Assembly: GCA_018524725.1 (NCBI GenBank)
Contig: JAEUWP010000539.1
Span: 1-38,972 of the forward strand
Direction of reading: 5' to 3'
DNA length: 38,972 nucleotides
DNA from: Podaxis mareebaensis
Lineage: Eukaryota > Basidiomycota > Agaricomycetes > Agaricales > Agaricaceae
Below the pieces are notes generated by a model. The model saw nothing but the letters and a program-made list of their open reading frames with translations, was not told the DNA's origin and made no database searches. Made by a program: the position numbers and the translations under genes. Position 1 is the first letter of the stretch. Each line of letters opens with the position of its first letter. Of this stretch, positions 11,698-22,224 are shown one piece after another.

Positions 11698-12790
11698 GGT
11701 GTGAGGTGTAAGGATAGAGTAGACTGGGGCGGAATCTGTAAGTAAGTCTCCCGGTTTTTTGGTTTACTTTTCTTTCTTTTTTTGTTCTGAGTGTATATTT
11801 GAAAGTATGTTACGAGCTCCCTTTTTGCCTCTTTTGAGCGGTCGCGCTTTACTTTCGCGTGTGGGGATGAAGTCCTTGCTCAGTTGTTTAGACTTCTGTA
11901 CGGAGGTAGGAGTGTATGGGAGAGCATAGTAGGTTTGGGAGTAGAGAATGAGGCCATATTTGGTGTTGTATCTACCGTAAAGACTGACGGTTTCGACGAA
12001 TGGGGAGTCAAGCATTCTAGTTGACGAAATGGAGTTATGAGGAATGGAACTCTTCAGCGCACCCGCGAAGTCTGTATCCTTCATGTCTGATTCCCCTTTG
12101 GTTACATTTCTCGCGATCCGGCAGTGTTTTTAATTTATTCTTTCGTCGGCAAAAAGGTCCCGTAAATGACGCTTAGAAGTTGATTATGTCCTTGATCCGA
12201 GGTGTCAAACGTTTGTTTCCGACAAAACTGGTGCCGAGTCCTCACATGGCTCTCCACGGGCATTTGACTCGGGGAGTCGCATTTGATACTGGCCGTTGTT
12301 TTCAGGCTCACCTCAACAGGAGTTAGCAGAGCGTTGTCAACGTTATCGGTGCTCAATGTTATAGAGTGTACTCGTTGCAAATAGGCTCTTAGAAATGAAT
12401 CTGACTTTTGGGGATGCAGTTTGCCATCACAACCTCTCAATTCACGAGCAGGTGGCCCACCCATACTGGTATAGGACATCTCCGAAATGGTTCTCTTCCG
12501 CTGGTACCCCACAACCCCATCATCTGTTCAACATCGCTCGGCTGGGGGTTATTCTTGACCTCGAGAACGTAATGCAATGCTTGGTTACCGCGCTCATAGC
12601 TATGCCGAACATACTGCTTGCGCCATTAGTCTCGCCAAGATGTTTCCCTACCTCCACTCCGTTCTCCCAGAATATCGGACACTTACATCACGGCCTTATT
12701 CATCGTCGAATTCTCCTCTCCATGGACATTTATCCTGCGGCAGAGTTCTTGGCGTTGGAGCGCGTCGAAAATATTCACAAGCTAGTCTGG
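11698..12790. other. Intergenic with unrecognised minus-strand frames
   Basis: Two stop-free minus-strand frames occur: 12084-11764 (106 aa, C-terminus very Lys-rich) and 12512-12135 (125 aa). A plus-strand frame from 12395 to 12934 overlaps the second and runs into the next gene in another frame. None shows a motif or signal peptide I recognise. The first could be a short real gene (segment SLYGRYNTKYGLILYSQTYY looks protein-like), but the evidence is thin. Confidence 0.3.
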
Positions 12791-12796
12791 TATAAA
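12791..12796 (+). promoter_or_regulatory. TATA box of the secreted peptide gene
   Basis: TATAAA lies 47 nt upstream of the ATG at 12843, leaving room for a transcription start about 30 nt downstream and a short leader. This is the expected layout for a strongly, conditionally expressed fungal gene. Confidence 0.55.
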
Positions 12797-12842
12797 GGCT
12801 GGGTTTATTCGAAGGATATCGCTATCCACGAAGACTTTAAAC

Positions 12843-13269
12843 ATGTACAAGATCCTCGCACTTTTGCTTGCTACCTTTGCGATTCAAGGCGCAGTTGCGT
12901 TGCCTGGCTCGCCTTCCGACCCTATTACCTGTAAGCTGCTTTACTGATTCTTGGTCTTTGTTGCCCATAAACTCCTTTGATTAACCTCCGATAGGTCACA
13001 CCCAGGAAGTAAGTCGATTAGCAACCCGCTAGCGATACATGTTGACTGATATTTCAATATAGGAGTGTAAATAAACGCATATCGACGTCCATTAAATTGT
13101 TGATGCTCAATACTGTCGTTCCAGGTCCAAGTGGTCTCACCTGCTGTAACGGCTTTCCCGAGCCAGTGTAAGCAAGAGGGAGATATCCCTTTACAGATTA
13201 GAATGTAGTCATTGACTGATTATGTTCTATCCTAGTTGCGTTAGCCTGCCTCCGGGCGTTGTTTGTTAA
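12843..13269 (+). CDS. Small secreted six-cysteine peptide, cystine-knot-like
   Basis: Five exons are proposed: 12843-12930, 12995-13008, 13063-13066, 13125-13167 and 13236-13269, with introns of 64, 54, 58 and 68 bp, all GT-AG and in phase; the product is 60 aa. The N-terminus MYKILALLLATFAIQGAVA is a typical signal peptide, followed by a Pro/Ser linker. The mature region has six cysteines spaced C-x5-C-x5-CC-x7-C-x8-C, the order seen in inhibitor-cystine-knot (knottin) folds; fold and function are inference. The third exon is only 4 nt, and the second only 14 nt. Skipping both keeps the frame (18 nt) but removes one cysteine. I recognise no named family; it may be a small secreted protein or effector-like peptide. 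A TATA box lies 47 nt upstream. Confidence 0.6.
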
Positions 13270-13649
13270 AGAGGGCCGCCGCAGTGGCAATTCAGATGTT
13301 CCTACATGTCGGCTTGACCTCCAGCTAAATAGTTGTAGTAGGACAGAACTGGGTTGATATGATTTATATGTTTCATCGATGCAGAAATAATTTGTTGATG
13401 CAGAAGTAAAGCGCTGTGTAGGATGGTTGTGCTCAATCATGATGCATGAGCATGACACTGGATGCGGGAAATCGGGCTGTGGTTTGCCCTGCTACCCATC
13501 AAGTGAATCAGATAACAGCTTCTGAAATGAAATAAAGTGCTGTGTAGGGCTGTGGTGCCCAATCATAAAGCGGGTGCCAGCATGATGTGGTTGCGCACTA
13601 TTTATTGATGGAACAACTTCACTCTGCCCCTCCTTGAACCCTCCAAGCT
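13270..13649. repeat. Spacer with an imperfect direct duplication
   Basis: Between the peptide gene and the NACHT-kinase gene, 34 bp at 13407-13440 recur at 13533-13566 with several substitutions (shared core GCTGTGTAGG, then a tract ending CAATCAT). Both copies are followed by variants of a GCATGA-rich sequence. It lies in the putative promoter of the NACHT-kinase gene. No gene was seen. Confidence 0.4.
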
Positions 13650-14522
13650 ATGCCTTTCAACTTGTCCAAATTGAAGTTGTGGACGAAAAAAAAACGAGAG
13701 GAGATCACCAGCAACGACGGCTTGGGGGCGCATACTCCATCCCATACCTCTCTTATTCTCTCACCAGTTCCCCGTGACTCAGTAAAGCCAAATGATTTGA
13801 CTACGGGACCTAAACAAGGTTTCCCTGCGACTTCAAGTTCGTAAACTTTCCCTATCAGTATGTCGGAACTGTGTGTAACTAACTCTCAGCAATTCCTAAG
13901 ATCTTTTCACCCGGAATGCGCACATCAGGTCCAAGGACTCCTTTACGAGTGACACTTCTCATGTGAACTCGCGGGGTAAGTTTCCGCCTCAGACCGACTC
14001 ACCAATAGTTTGATCTTGTCCCCATAGCCATAGAAATGCTCTCACACACCATTATACCGGGAGCAAGTTTCGATTCTGCGGATCGTTATCCGCCACCAAA
14101 CTGCCATCCGAAAAGCCGGAAAAGTCTAAGAGAGCGAGTGTGCAAATTACTTGCTGATGAACGGAGTCCTTGTGCTATGCTCTGGATTACCGGGCCTGCT
14201 GGAGTCGGCAAATCAGCCGTTGCACAGACCCTTGCGGAGCACTTCGAATACCATGGGCGGCTTGGGGCTGCCTTATTTTTCTCCAGCCACGGGCGGGATG
14301 ATATTTCCCGGGCTATACCCACTCTAGCCTATCAGCTAGCCCTTCACTCCTCCGATTATGAAAGGTTTCTCGCTCGAGCACTGGACAAAGATCCTGGGAT
14401 CCCCAGGGGGGATCTACATTCCCAGTTCAAAAGGCTGATCTCGGAACCAATCCGGTTCTCAATAGCATTCTATCAGAAGATGGTAATCATACTGGATGGG
14501 CTGGACGAATGTAGGGATCAGA

Positions 14523-15026
14523 CACCTGAGACCAATCAGAGTCGGTATCCAGTACAGAGGGTGCCAAGGTTTCTATTTAAGCTTTTGCGTCGTGTCACAA
14601 CTCGAAATACCCCACGTGTTTTATTACAGAAATAGAATCAATATATTAATTGGGACAGATCACCGACCTTGGGGTCAGATTCAAAAACAATAAGGAGGGC
14701 CAGTTTTGAATCTAATTATTGTCTCATAAAATACAACCGACATCTGTCATCATTCATAATCCTTGAAAGAATAGGTTCCAATGCCCGATTCGATGCTAGA
14801 AGAAAAATTGGCACGGAAACCGGTGGCTGCCATAGGGATAAAATCGGCAGTCTGAGCCAATTCAATCCCTGCACCAGAAGCCGATTTCCACCAGGTTTCT
14901 GATTCTGCTTTAAGATTGGTATAAGGTGTCGAGTGATTGGTTGATTCAAAATCGAGAGAGTATTAAGATTGAGTGGCCCATGAGTGGGCGCGGGAGCGGG
15001 GCACTCATTCTATTCATCCGAATCTG
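14523..15026 (+). repeat. Left inverted arm of the foldback element
   Basis: Pairs base by base with 15634 back to 15131. Only a few mismatches are seen; several are C/T or G/A differences, for example near 14664 where the left arm has CCGACC and the right-arm complement has CTGACC. Confidence 0.85.
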
Positions 15027-15130
15027 AGGTAAAAAAATGTTTCACAGCATGTGTGACAACGCAAAACTCACAGGCAGGTGAAAACAGTGAGATTTATGAA
15101 GAAACAGAAAATGAAAATGGGGGACTGCCA

Positions 15131-15634
15131 CAGATTCAGATGAACAGAATGGGTGCCCCGCTCCCGCGCCCACTCATGGGCCACTCAATCTTTATACTCT
15201 CTCGATTTTGAATCAACCAATCACTCGACACCTTATACCAATCTTAAAGCAGAATCAGAAACCTGGTGGAAATCGGCTTCTGGTGCAGGGATTGAATTGG
15301 CTCAGACTGCCGATTTTATCCCTATGGCAGCCACCGGTTTCCGTGCCAATTTTTCTTCTAGCATCGAATCGGGCATTGGAACCTATTCTTTCAAGGATTA
15401 TGAATGATGACAGATGTCGGTTGTATTTTATGAGACAATAATTAGATTCAAAACTGGCCCTCCTTATTGTTTTTGAATCTGACCCCAAGGTCAGTGATCT
15501 GTCCCAATTAATATATTGATTCTATTTCTGTAATAAAACACGTGGGGTATTTCGAGTTGTGACACGACGCAAAAGCTTAAATAGAAACCTTGGCACCCTC
15601 TGTACTGGATACCGACTCTGATTGGTCTCAGGTG
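15131..15634 (-). repeat. Right inverted arm of the foldback element
   Basis: Reverse complement of 14523-15026, same length (504 bp). Near-identity of the arms indicates either recent insertion or arm-to-arm gene conversion. Confidence 0.85.
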
Positions 15635-17838
15635 AGACTGGCCAAATCGAGCTCATCAGGTTGATCAAAGCTTACGTCCGCTCCTACCCCAATCCCAATT
15701 CGCATCCCTTCATGTGGGTCATCTGCAGCCGTTCAGAACCTCACCTGAAACAAGCACTCTCGAAGGTCGACACTGGAATGGGAACTTACTGTGTTCACGA
15801 GAACTTATCTATTGACGATACCGAGACTACTGGAGATGTGAGAATTGTCCTACGCCACGGCTTCCATGGCATCCGCTACCAGTACCCAGATATGTTCAAT
15901 AACGAAGAAAGGTGGCCGACGGAAATCCAACTTCAGCAGCTAGAGCATGCATCATCTGGTTATTTCATGTTTCTCTCGTGTATCCTCAAATTCATCGCAG
16001 ATGAGAATTGTGGGGATCCAAGGGCTCAACTTGAAATCTGCCTCACTTTCATCAATAACCCCTCCGCTTGCGGAATAGTAAACCCTCTTCATGCACTCGA
16101 CCTTCTCTACCAGCGGATCCTTTCCAATATACACCCCACAACCCTTCCTATCACCATGCGCATCCTTAGGTTATGGGTCTTCTCAACTGGGGACATCACA
16201 GTCCAAGGCATGATGAACACTCTCAATCTTGACCGGCATGAATTCTACAATGCCCTCCTTGGTCTCCATGCCGTGCTGTATGTTCCTCCTCCCGAAAACA
16301 CCAATGTTGAGGGTCTACGATCCTATCACTCCTCTTTCCGTGACTTCCTCCGCTATCCAAACCGTTCAGGCCAATTTACTGTGCAAGTTGTCCTCCCTAG
16401 CATACTCGACCCCCTCATGGACAGTCGTGACTCCCCTACAAACTTCGAGGTTAGTACCGTGGAACAGAAACACAGTCATACACCTATTCATTAATACTTT
16501 TCAGACATTAAATAATGAGCGACTCCTGAAGACACTCTCTGACGTTTTACATAGTCAGCAGAAACGAAAGGCACTCATTAAACTGAGAGGTGAGCGTGCA
16601 CAGCTGATGATAGACTTTTTGGATCTGGTGAGCCTCTCCCTGATTCATGTTATTCTGGTGGTCTCCATCCACCAACCTGGTCTTGCTTCATAGGTTCTCC
16701 TACAACCAAATATTTCAATACCCTGGCTTCGAAAGCACACAACAATTGTATTATACCAGCTTTGCAAGGATACAGAGCTCTATCCTCGGTGTTATGTGAT
16801 GCAAGGTATAGATATCAGTGATACACGTGAAGATGGCGGAGCATTCAGTGATGTTTTCTGAGGATGCAAGGATGGACAAATCCTCTGCTTGAAGATTGTA
16901 CATAGCATCAAAAAGTCAGCTTCTAGTGCCATGTTGAAGGTAAATCCCCCTATAGCACTATGATTCTCTCAGTACTCATTCACATCATCACCAGGTTTAT
17001 GCCAAAGAAGCTATACTGTGGGGCCACCTTGACCACCCCAACATAGCACCATTTTATGGTGCTTATTACCTTGATGAAGCATGTAAACAGGTTTGCCTTG
17101 TGTCCCCCTGGATGAGCAATGGCAATATTGTCACGTATCTGGAAAACAATCCTGATGCACCACGAGAACCATTTGTCAGTGCCCTGGTTTCCTTCACAGC
17201 TCTCGGGTTACTTAATTTGATCCCAAGATCTATGACATTGCCCTTGGCCTTGAATATCTCCATGCAGAGAGCCTAGTTCATAGTGACCTCAAGGGTGTAT
17301 GTTCTATCTTTATTGCTTGCTTGAATCATGTTTGATTTCACATACACAGCTGAATATTCTTGTGAATGACCTTGGAAGAGCCTGTATCACAGATTTTGGG
17401 ATGTCATTCCTCCGCACTGACAGGACATTAGCATACACAATTGGAGCCACCACTGTCCAGGGGTGTTCATATCATTGGGCTGCTCCTGAATTAATTGAAG
17501 AGGATGGCCATTCAACACTTGCAAGTGACATGTGGGCTTTTGGGTGTGTTTGTTTTGAGGTATGTGTTTATATATTATTTCATCTGGACATTGATTTGAA
17601 CACTGTATGGTAGATATTGACTGGATTACTCCCATTTCATGAATGTCGCACAGACTCAGAAATAATTCTGAGGTTACTTCGAGGCAAACTACCAAGTGGA
17701 TCAAAACCAGTGGAAGCCCTAGCAGGAGTCAACCATTACATGTGTGAACTGATGAACCAGTGTTGGGGAAAGGAGCTCAAGGTTCACCCATCATGTCAGG
17801 AGATTGTCAGAGAGCTGGAGTCAAAAGGAATATCATGA

Positions 17839-18385
17839 GAAGCTGTGGGTGAGGTCCATGATGACATGGTATATTGCAGGCGACATTTTCAGGCAGCTAT
17901 GGGGAAGAATACAGACTTGTCAGTTGACCTGACTAAGGTTAAAGAGCTTTTTGATGAAGTATGTTTTTTTCTTAGTTTGTTCTGTTTTTCATGATTGATC
18001 ATGCATTGACAGCTTTGATATTACTTGTGTATCTCTGCTAGTTGGCTGTAGTGATGTCCTATCACCACAGATGTATGGTGCCAAGCTCAGGTTATGATTG
18101 TGAACTGTTGATTAAAGTTGATAATTTGGAGAAAGTGTTTCTGATAATTGCATACATGTACTACAACAAGGCTGTAGCTACCATCTTGTCACTGTTACCT
18201 GTGATTAATTGATGTGTGCTACCAGGGTGACTAGTTGAGTGAGATGGGCTCATTTTTGGATTGGGTCATTACTCAGCACTCAGCCTCAGGATCCACACAC
18301 TCATGCATTGATGTGTGGGGATCCAGGGATCAGAGCAAGAGAATGCTTGGTCAAAGTAAAGGCATCCTGAGACATAGCCATAGCC
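17839..18385. other. Downstream of kinase; possible extra exon, otherwise none
   Basis: A short protein-like frame around 17880-17960 (RRHFQAAMGKNTDLSVDLTK, then KVKELFDE) is followed by a GT-like site. It may be a leftover C-terminal exon of the kinase gene or of a related gene. The remainder (about 17970-18385) shows no gene. Confidence 0.3.
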
Positions 18386-19008
18386 TGTTACGGACTTCAC
18401 TTCATGTCCATTAAACTCTCGGAGCCTTGGTTACAACCTGGATTCTGTGGATCGTATTCAGTTTAACCTTTCTTCCCTTTCCATTGGACCTTTCCCCTTG
18501 CAAATACTTTTATCCGTCCTTGTCCCTTCTGTCATTTTCCTTATCAGATCTCCTTATCTGATTATCTCATGTTCCTCTGTTTATCCGTGGCTTTTCCCTT
18601 TACCCTTGATTATCTCTCACTTATCTTGGTTTCTCTGTTATCTGATGTTTCACTTCCGCCACTGTCCTATCGGATGTCCAGACGCTTTGCAGATGGATGC
18701 TTTGCAGACGGACTCCTTATTCTGGTATCTTCACTGTGGTTATCAGTTCACATGTTTCTTGTATTCTCCTTTGAGTAGTTACTATTGTTTCTCGCTTAAC
18801 TACTACTCTCCAGACTTTATCCTGACTACCAGTATATAAGTAAGATCACTACCATTTGTAGTCCTCAGTCAGAATATCAACTTAGATCTTCCTCCTCTCT
18901 CCTGCTTGTCCACTACAAGTCCACTCCTTGGTCTGGGCTTGTCCTGTCTCCGTCTGTTCTCTGTCTGCTCGTCCACTCGAGTCCATAGTTGGTCAAGTGA
19001 GGCCATCA
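18386..19008 (+). repeat. Copia-type LTR (623 bp)
   Basis: Starts TGTTACGG, ends GGCCATCA (TG...CA), and is immediately followed by a tRNA primer-binding site. A TATA-like TATATAAG at 18833-18840 sits in the right place for the U3/R border. The frame from 18447 to 18839 is a Leu/Ser-rich artefact of the pyrimidine-rich U3. No second copy is visible in the window, so this is the 5' end of a truncated element. LTR borders are inferred from the TG/CA ends and the primer site. Confidence 0.55.
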
Positions 19009-19020
19009 TGGTATCAGAGG
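19009..19020 (+). other. Retrotransposon primer-binding site (initiator tRNA-Met)
   Basis: TGGTATCAGAGG directly abuts the LTR end. TGGTATCAGAG is the usual minus-strand primer site of many Ty1/Copia elements, complementary to the 3' part of initiator tRNA-Met. Confidence 0.6.
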
Positions 19021-20101
19021 GGTGCAACACATAAGTTGAAGCCAAGGCCTCAACCCTGTGTCTGCACATGTCCGCCCTTGGCTGCCCGTGGTCCGCCCCC
19101 ATCCGGAGTCAGTTCTTAACATAGCCACAAGAACCTACTCACAGGAGCCAACTTGCTCCTGACCCCACAACCCAGTCCCACATACCTCCACCAATCAATA
19201 GCCCTCACTGTTACAAGGTTTCTTCTTTGGCTGAGTGACACCTAAGTTGGAGCCTATCCTTGTAAGAGAGACAAGCAGAGGTCCTAGTCCTATACAGGTC
19301 AGTAGGAGCTGCTCTGTTTAACTTCAGGTGGCTGTTCATGTTGTCTCTAGGCAGCAAACTTGTATAGATTGCACACTCTGTAGGACAAGACATTGACAAG
19401 AAGCCTGAGAGGAAAAGCTGTCTTCAAGGGTGAAGAGATGTAGACTTAATGGGCTACTGGTTCACTCATAAGAGGAGAGGTAACACTCATTAAGATTAGA
19501 CTTGTCTAATCTACAGGTCCAAGTGGTGTACATATAGAAGTCCAAATGACTACTTATGTTAGGTTGGTCCTTATCACCAGTCACCTAAGCTTTGCTAGGG
19601 GGTGACTATCTCACTAGATGGTTTGCAGAGGCACTAGGATCTAGCAAGAAGGATCACAATAAGAAGGTGGTGAGGCAAGTGTCCAGTTAAGCACACTCAA
19701 GAGGTTGAACACTTATCAGTTGAGAGTATGACCAATAAGATGTTTACTACCACACTGATCATGAACTAACATCAATTGCAAGATAAAGGTAAGACAATAT
19801 CCTGAGATTTGAGAATATAGGAAGCTTGCACTTCCAGTACATGAGTGGCTATTTAAGCTTTACTTCTAAAGTCCTAAAGAGGTAACTATGATGAAGTAAG
19901 CTATGAGTCCAAGAGTCAATAGAAGTGAGCTACAGAGCAGAGTGAGACAGGAATAGAAACCAGGACAAGAATAGAAACTAGATGGAAAAGGAAACTAACT
20001 AACTAAGGAAATCATACAAGACAGAGTTTGGGTGAGATACAGGAATACTAGGTGAAGTGTCTGTAGTAGTGGGATAGGAAAGGAACTGTTTACTAGTTAT
20101 G
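19021..20101. other. Transposon debris, no gene recognised
   Basis: The sequence is CpG-poor and has no frame longer than about 75 codons. It lies between the Copia LTR fragment and the last ORF of the minus-strand Gypsy element, so it should include the 3' non-coding region (and possibly an LTR) of that element. I could not match it to the region upstream of pol at 37779-38676. Confidence 0.4.
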
Positions 20102-21805
20102 TTACAAGTCCATATCAGGATGAAGATGTCCATTGGAGTTAGAGGCATAAGAGTCTGGTGACGAGGTGGAACTGGGAATGGTGAAGTTCCTGATGAGGGG
20201 CAAGTCAGAGGAATCTGACTCATGAATATAGATCATGCTGCAGTGTGATGATGATGATGACAATGATGATGAGGAGACATCTGCAGTGACATAGGGAGGT
20301 GGATAGGGAGGAGGATCCACAGTGGGTTCTGAGTTGTCAATGCTGGGGATGTTGGAATTGATGCTACAGAGTGGAGGAAGCTGTGATCTGCAGGGAGGGA
20401 TGGCTGGAGGCTTGTCAGAGTTAGGGTCAAGACAATAGACTTCTACTTCTCAAAAGTAGAGTCTGCAAGTGACTTTGTATTTGATAATGTATGGGATGAC
20501 CTCAGGTGGGTACATCATGTAGGGATGAAGGAATACAATCAGCTCTCCAGCATAGGGAATCATCTTCCAACTGTGTGCCCAGGCAGAGTTGAAGTTATTG
20601 TGAATCATTTGGATGTATAACCTGTCAGGATCAAAGATGTGAGTGAAGGGAGTGTTCTCCCAGGCAATGTGGAGAATTTCAGTCATCATACAGTTGGTTG
20701 AGTAGAATAGGGGTCCAGGCATTGGCCAGTCTTCTGAGAATAGAGATGTGTGGCCAGGAAGGTGACAATTGGTGAAGGCTTCATTGCAATAGCAGACAGG
20801 GTCTTCAGCTGACATAGCTGTATCTTGGGTGGTGTGGTGGGAGGCATTGGGAAGTCCAAGCTCATGGACTAAGGCATTGTAGATGTGGTTGCAGCAGGGT
20901 GTGCTAGGAGGGTTCATAACATTATCCCCTTCATTATTAGCAAGTTCCATCTTGCTATTACTATCTGAGACTGGTGTCAGGTGGGGCATGGGTGGTCTAT
21001 GATCTTCTGCTTCCAATGCCAGAGAAGGGAGATTCATGATGTCCATCAGCTGTGTGGATGTGGTCTGATTCCCTAGCCTGTCATGATGGATGAGGGAGCA
21101 AATGCATGCAGCAGCTCTGTCAAGTATCCCATGTTGTTCTCTGATTGATGCAGGGGAGGCTGAAGGTATAGGAGTTGGGGCATGTGGTCTGCCTGCTTCT
21201 GGTGCTGATGATGTTGTCAGCAAGGGTGGAGATGGTGGCATCAATGGATTGGTGCAGTTGCACACTTGACAGACTTGGGCTTCTGGCATGGTGGGGAAGG
21301 TAGGGGGTTCTATTATAGTCCCTAGCTCATAGAGATGATCAGGTGATGTTACTTCCTCTGTATCAATCAGTATGTGGATACTGCTAGTATTGATCAGTCC
21401 TTTGTGGAAAAGTGCATGAAGGGCAAAGTAGTGGAGGAGGTCAGGCTGGGAGCAGGTGCTAAGGAGGAGTGATAGGTTGGCTAGGAGTGTGGTGGTTGCC
21501 CAAATCAGAAATGTCTGGTGGGGAGTCAGGATGTCATTGTATTCTTTAATGTAGAGCCACATAGCAGCTTGCATTGGTAGATCATGACAGTAAAGCCTTG
21601 GTTCACAATGGAAGGCTAACATCTTGGTGATGTCTAATGCTTCCCTGAATTGAAGACATGAGATGTGGACTTGGAGTTGGGGGAGTCCTGGAATGTAGGG
21701 TGTGAGTCTCATGTAAAGTTGTATCAGGTTGTGATTGTCAATCTGCTCATTGGGGAGGTTGGGATAGTGGAGGATTTGAAAGAGAGCTAGTTCTGCTAAA
21801 TGCAT
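20102..21805 (-). pseudogene. Unrecognised large ORF of the minus-strand Gypsy (ORF4)
   Basis: A 568-codon frame from ATG 21805 to TAA 20102-20104 with a single internal stop, TGA at 20452-20450. The N-terminal part (about aa 1-160) is helical and Leu/His-rich. The middle is Pro/Ser/Thr-rich with a CxxCxC cluster (VCQVCNC, near 21260). The C-terminal part has a Trp-containing segment (AHSWKMIPYAGELIVFLHPY) and a Pro/Ser-rich acidic tail. I recognise no family. It lies 3' of pol, where ordinary fungal Gypsy elements have only an LTR. It could be an accessory retroelement protein. Confidence 0.6.
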
Positions 21806-21855
21806 TGAGTTGTAAACTGATTTTATCAAGGAGAAGTTTGGTGGTAGAGCTTGAG

Positions 21856-22118
21856 TGTAAGGGTTAAGCCCTTACTATCATGGCTGTCTCCTTTCTTGTT
21901 AACCAATATTGTAATAATTAATTGTTTAATTCTCGCTGTTTACTTAACCCTGATGGATTACTTAATCCATCAGGAAAATATCCTTTATATTCTCGTTGTC
22001 AGCTGTCGTCATGACAGCTGACCTTATAACACACTACATATGTCCCAATATATTGGGTTTATTGTACACTGGTGTGAACTAAGGTCATAAGCTCTAAGTA
22101 AGCCCCAGTAGGCTTACA
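21856..22118 (+). repeat. 5' LTR of the plus-strand Gypsy
   Basis: 263 bp, TGTAAG...CTTACA. It contains dense short palindromes: GTAAGGG/CCCTTAC at 21857-21875, a perfect 12-bp stem with 2-nt loop at 21949-21974, a 10-bp stem at 21998-22022, and the palindrome CCCAATATATTGGG near 22045-22060. It differs from the 3' LTR at 9 bases, all inside six positions that look like former CpGs. Confidence 0.93.
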
Positions 22119-22224
22119 CTTTTTTACAATACCCCACACTTGGGCACATACCAAGTGAACCCATTAAATGCAACCATTGTGCTTAAAGCTTAAAGTAAAA
22201 ACCCTCTTGTCATCACTCACTTAA

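Larger units (their letters stand above)
14523..15634. mobile_element. Long-inverted-repeat (foldback) DNA transposon, non-autonomous
   Basis: A 1112-bp insertion made of two 504-bp near-identical inverted arms around a 104-bp unique loop (15027-15130). The termini read CACCTGAGACC inward. The trinucleotide AGA flanks both ends (14520-14522 and 15635-15637), consistent with a 3-bp target-site duplication. CAC termini with 3-bp duplications resemble CACTA (EnSpm) elements, but no transposase is encoded, so the superfamily is tentative. The two identical 77-aa frames found in the arms are mirror images and not a gene. Because it sits inside a coding exon, any transcript of the host gene would carry a hairpin of about 500 bp. 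Confidence 0.88.
13650..17838 (+). pseudogene. NACHT NTPase-protein kinase fusion (NLR-like), disrupted
   Basis: Fungal NLR-type architecture. N-terminal exons 13650-13840 and 13929-13975 encode a short basic/Ser-rich region. The NACHT exon starts at 14028, with Walker A GPAGVGKSAVAQ (near 14190) and Walker B VIILDGLDEC (near 14484), and is split by the hairpin element at 14523. It resumes at 15638 and runs to 16449. Exon 16505-16627 and exon 16694-16939 lead into a TKL-like kinase. Kinase features are a Gly-rich loop, Lys in ILCLKIV, Glu in AKEAILW, catalytic loop HSDLKG (HRD-like with Ser replacing Arg), DFG (ITDFGMS) and APE (WAAPELIEE); the end is TGA 17836. Two lesions exist: the 1112-bp insertion and TGA at 16859-16861 inside the Gly-rich loop. 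Later exons at about 16996-17173, 17230-17297, 17350-17559 and 17614-17838 are otherwise open. Presumed former role: nucleotide-dependent sensing or signalling, as proposed for fungal NLR-like proteins. Confidence 0.75.

Noticed and set aside
12395..12934. 179-aa plus-strand ORF upstream of the secreted peptide gene
   Set aside because: It overlaps the TATA box and the signal-peptide exon in a different frame, and has no recognisable motif.
14716..15441. Two identical 77-aa ORFs on opposite strands
   Set aside because: They are mirror copies created by the inverted arms of the foldback element; there is no codon-level or motif evidence for a gene.
18447..18839. 130-aa Leu/Ser/Phe-rich ORF resembling a membrane protein
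   Set aside because: It lies in the pyrimidine-rich part of the Copia LTR, whose composition gives hydrophobic codons by chance.
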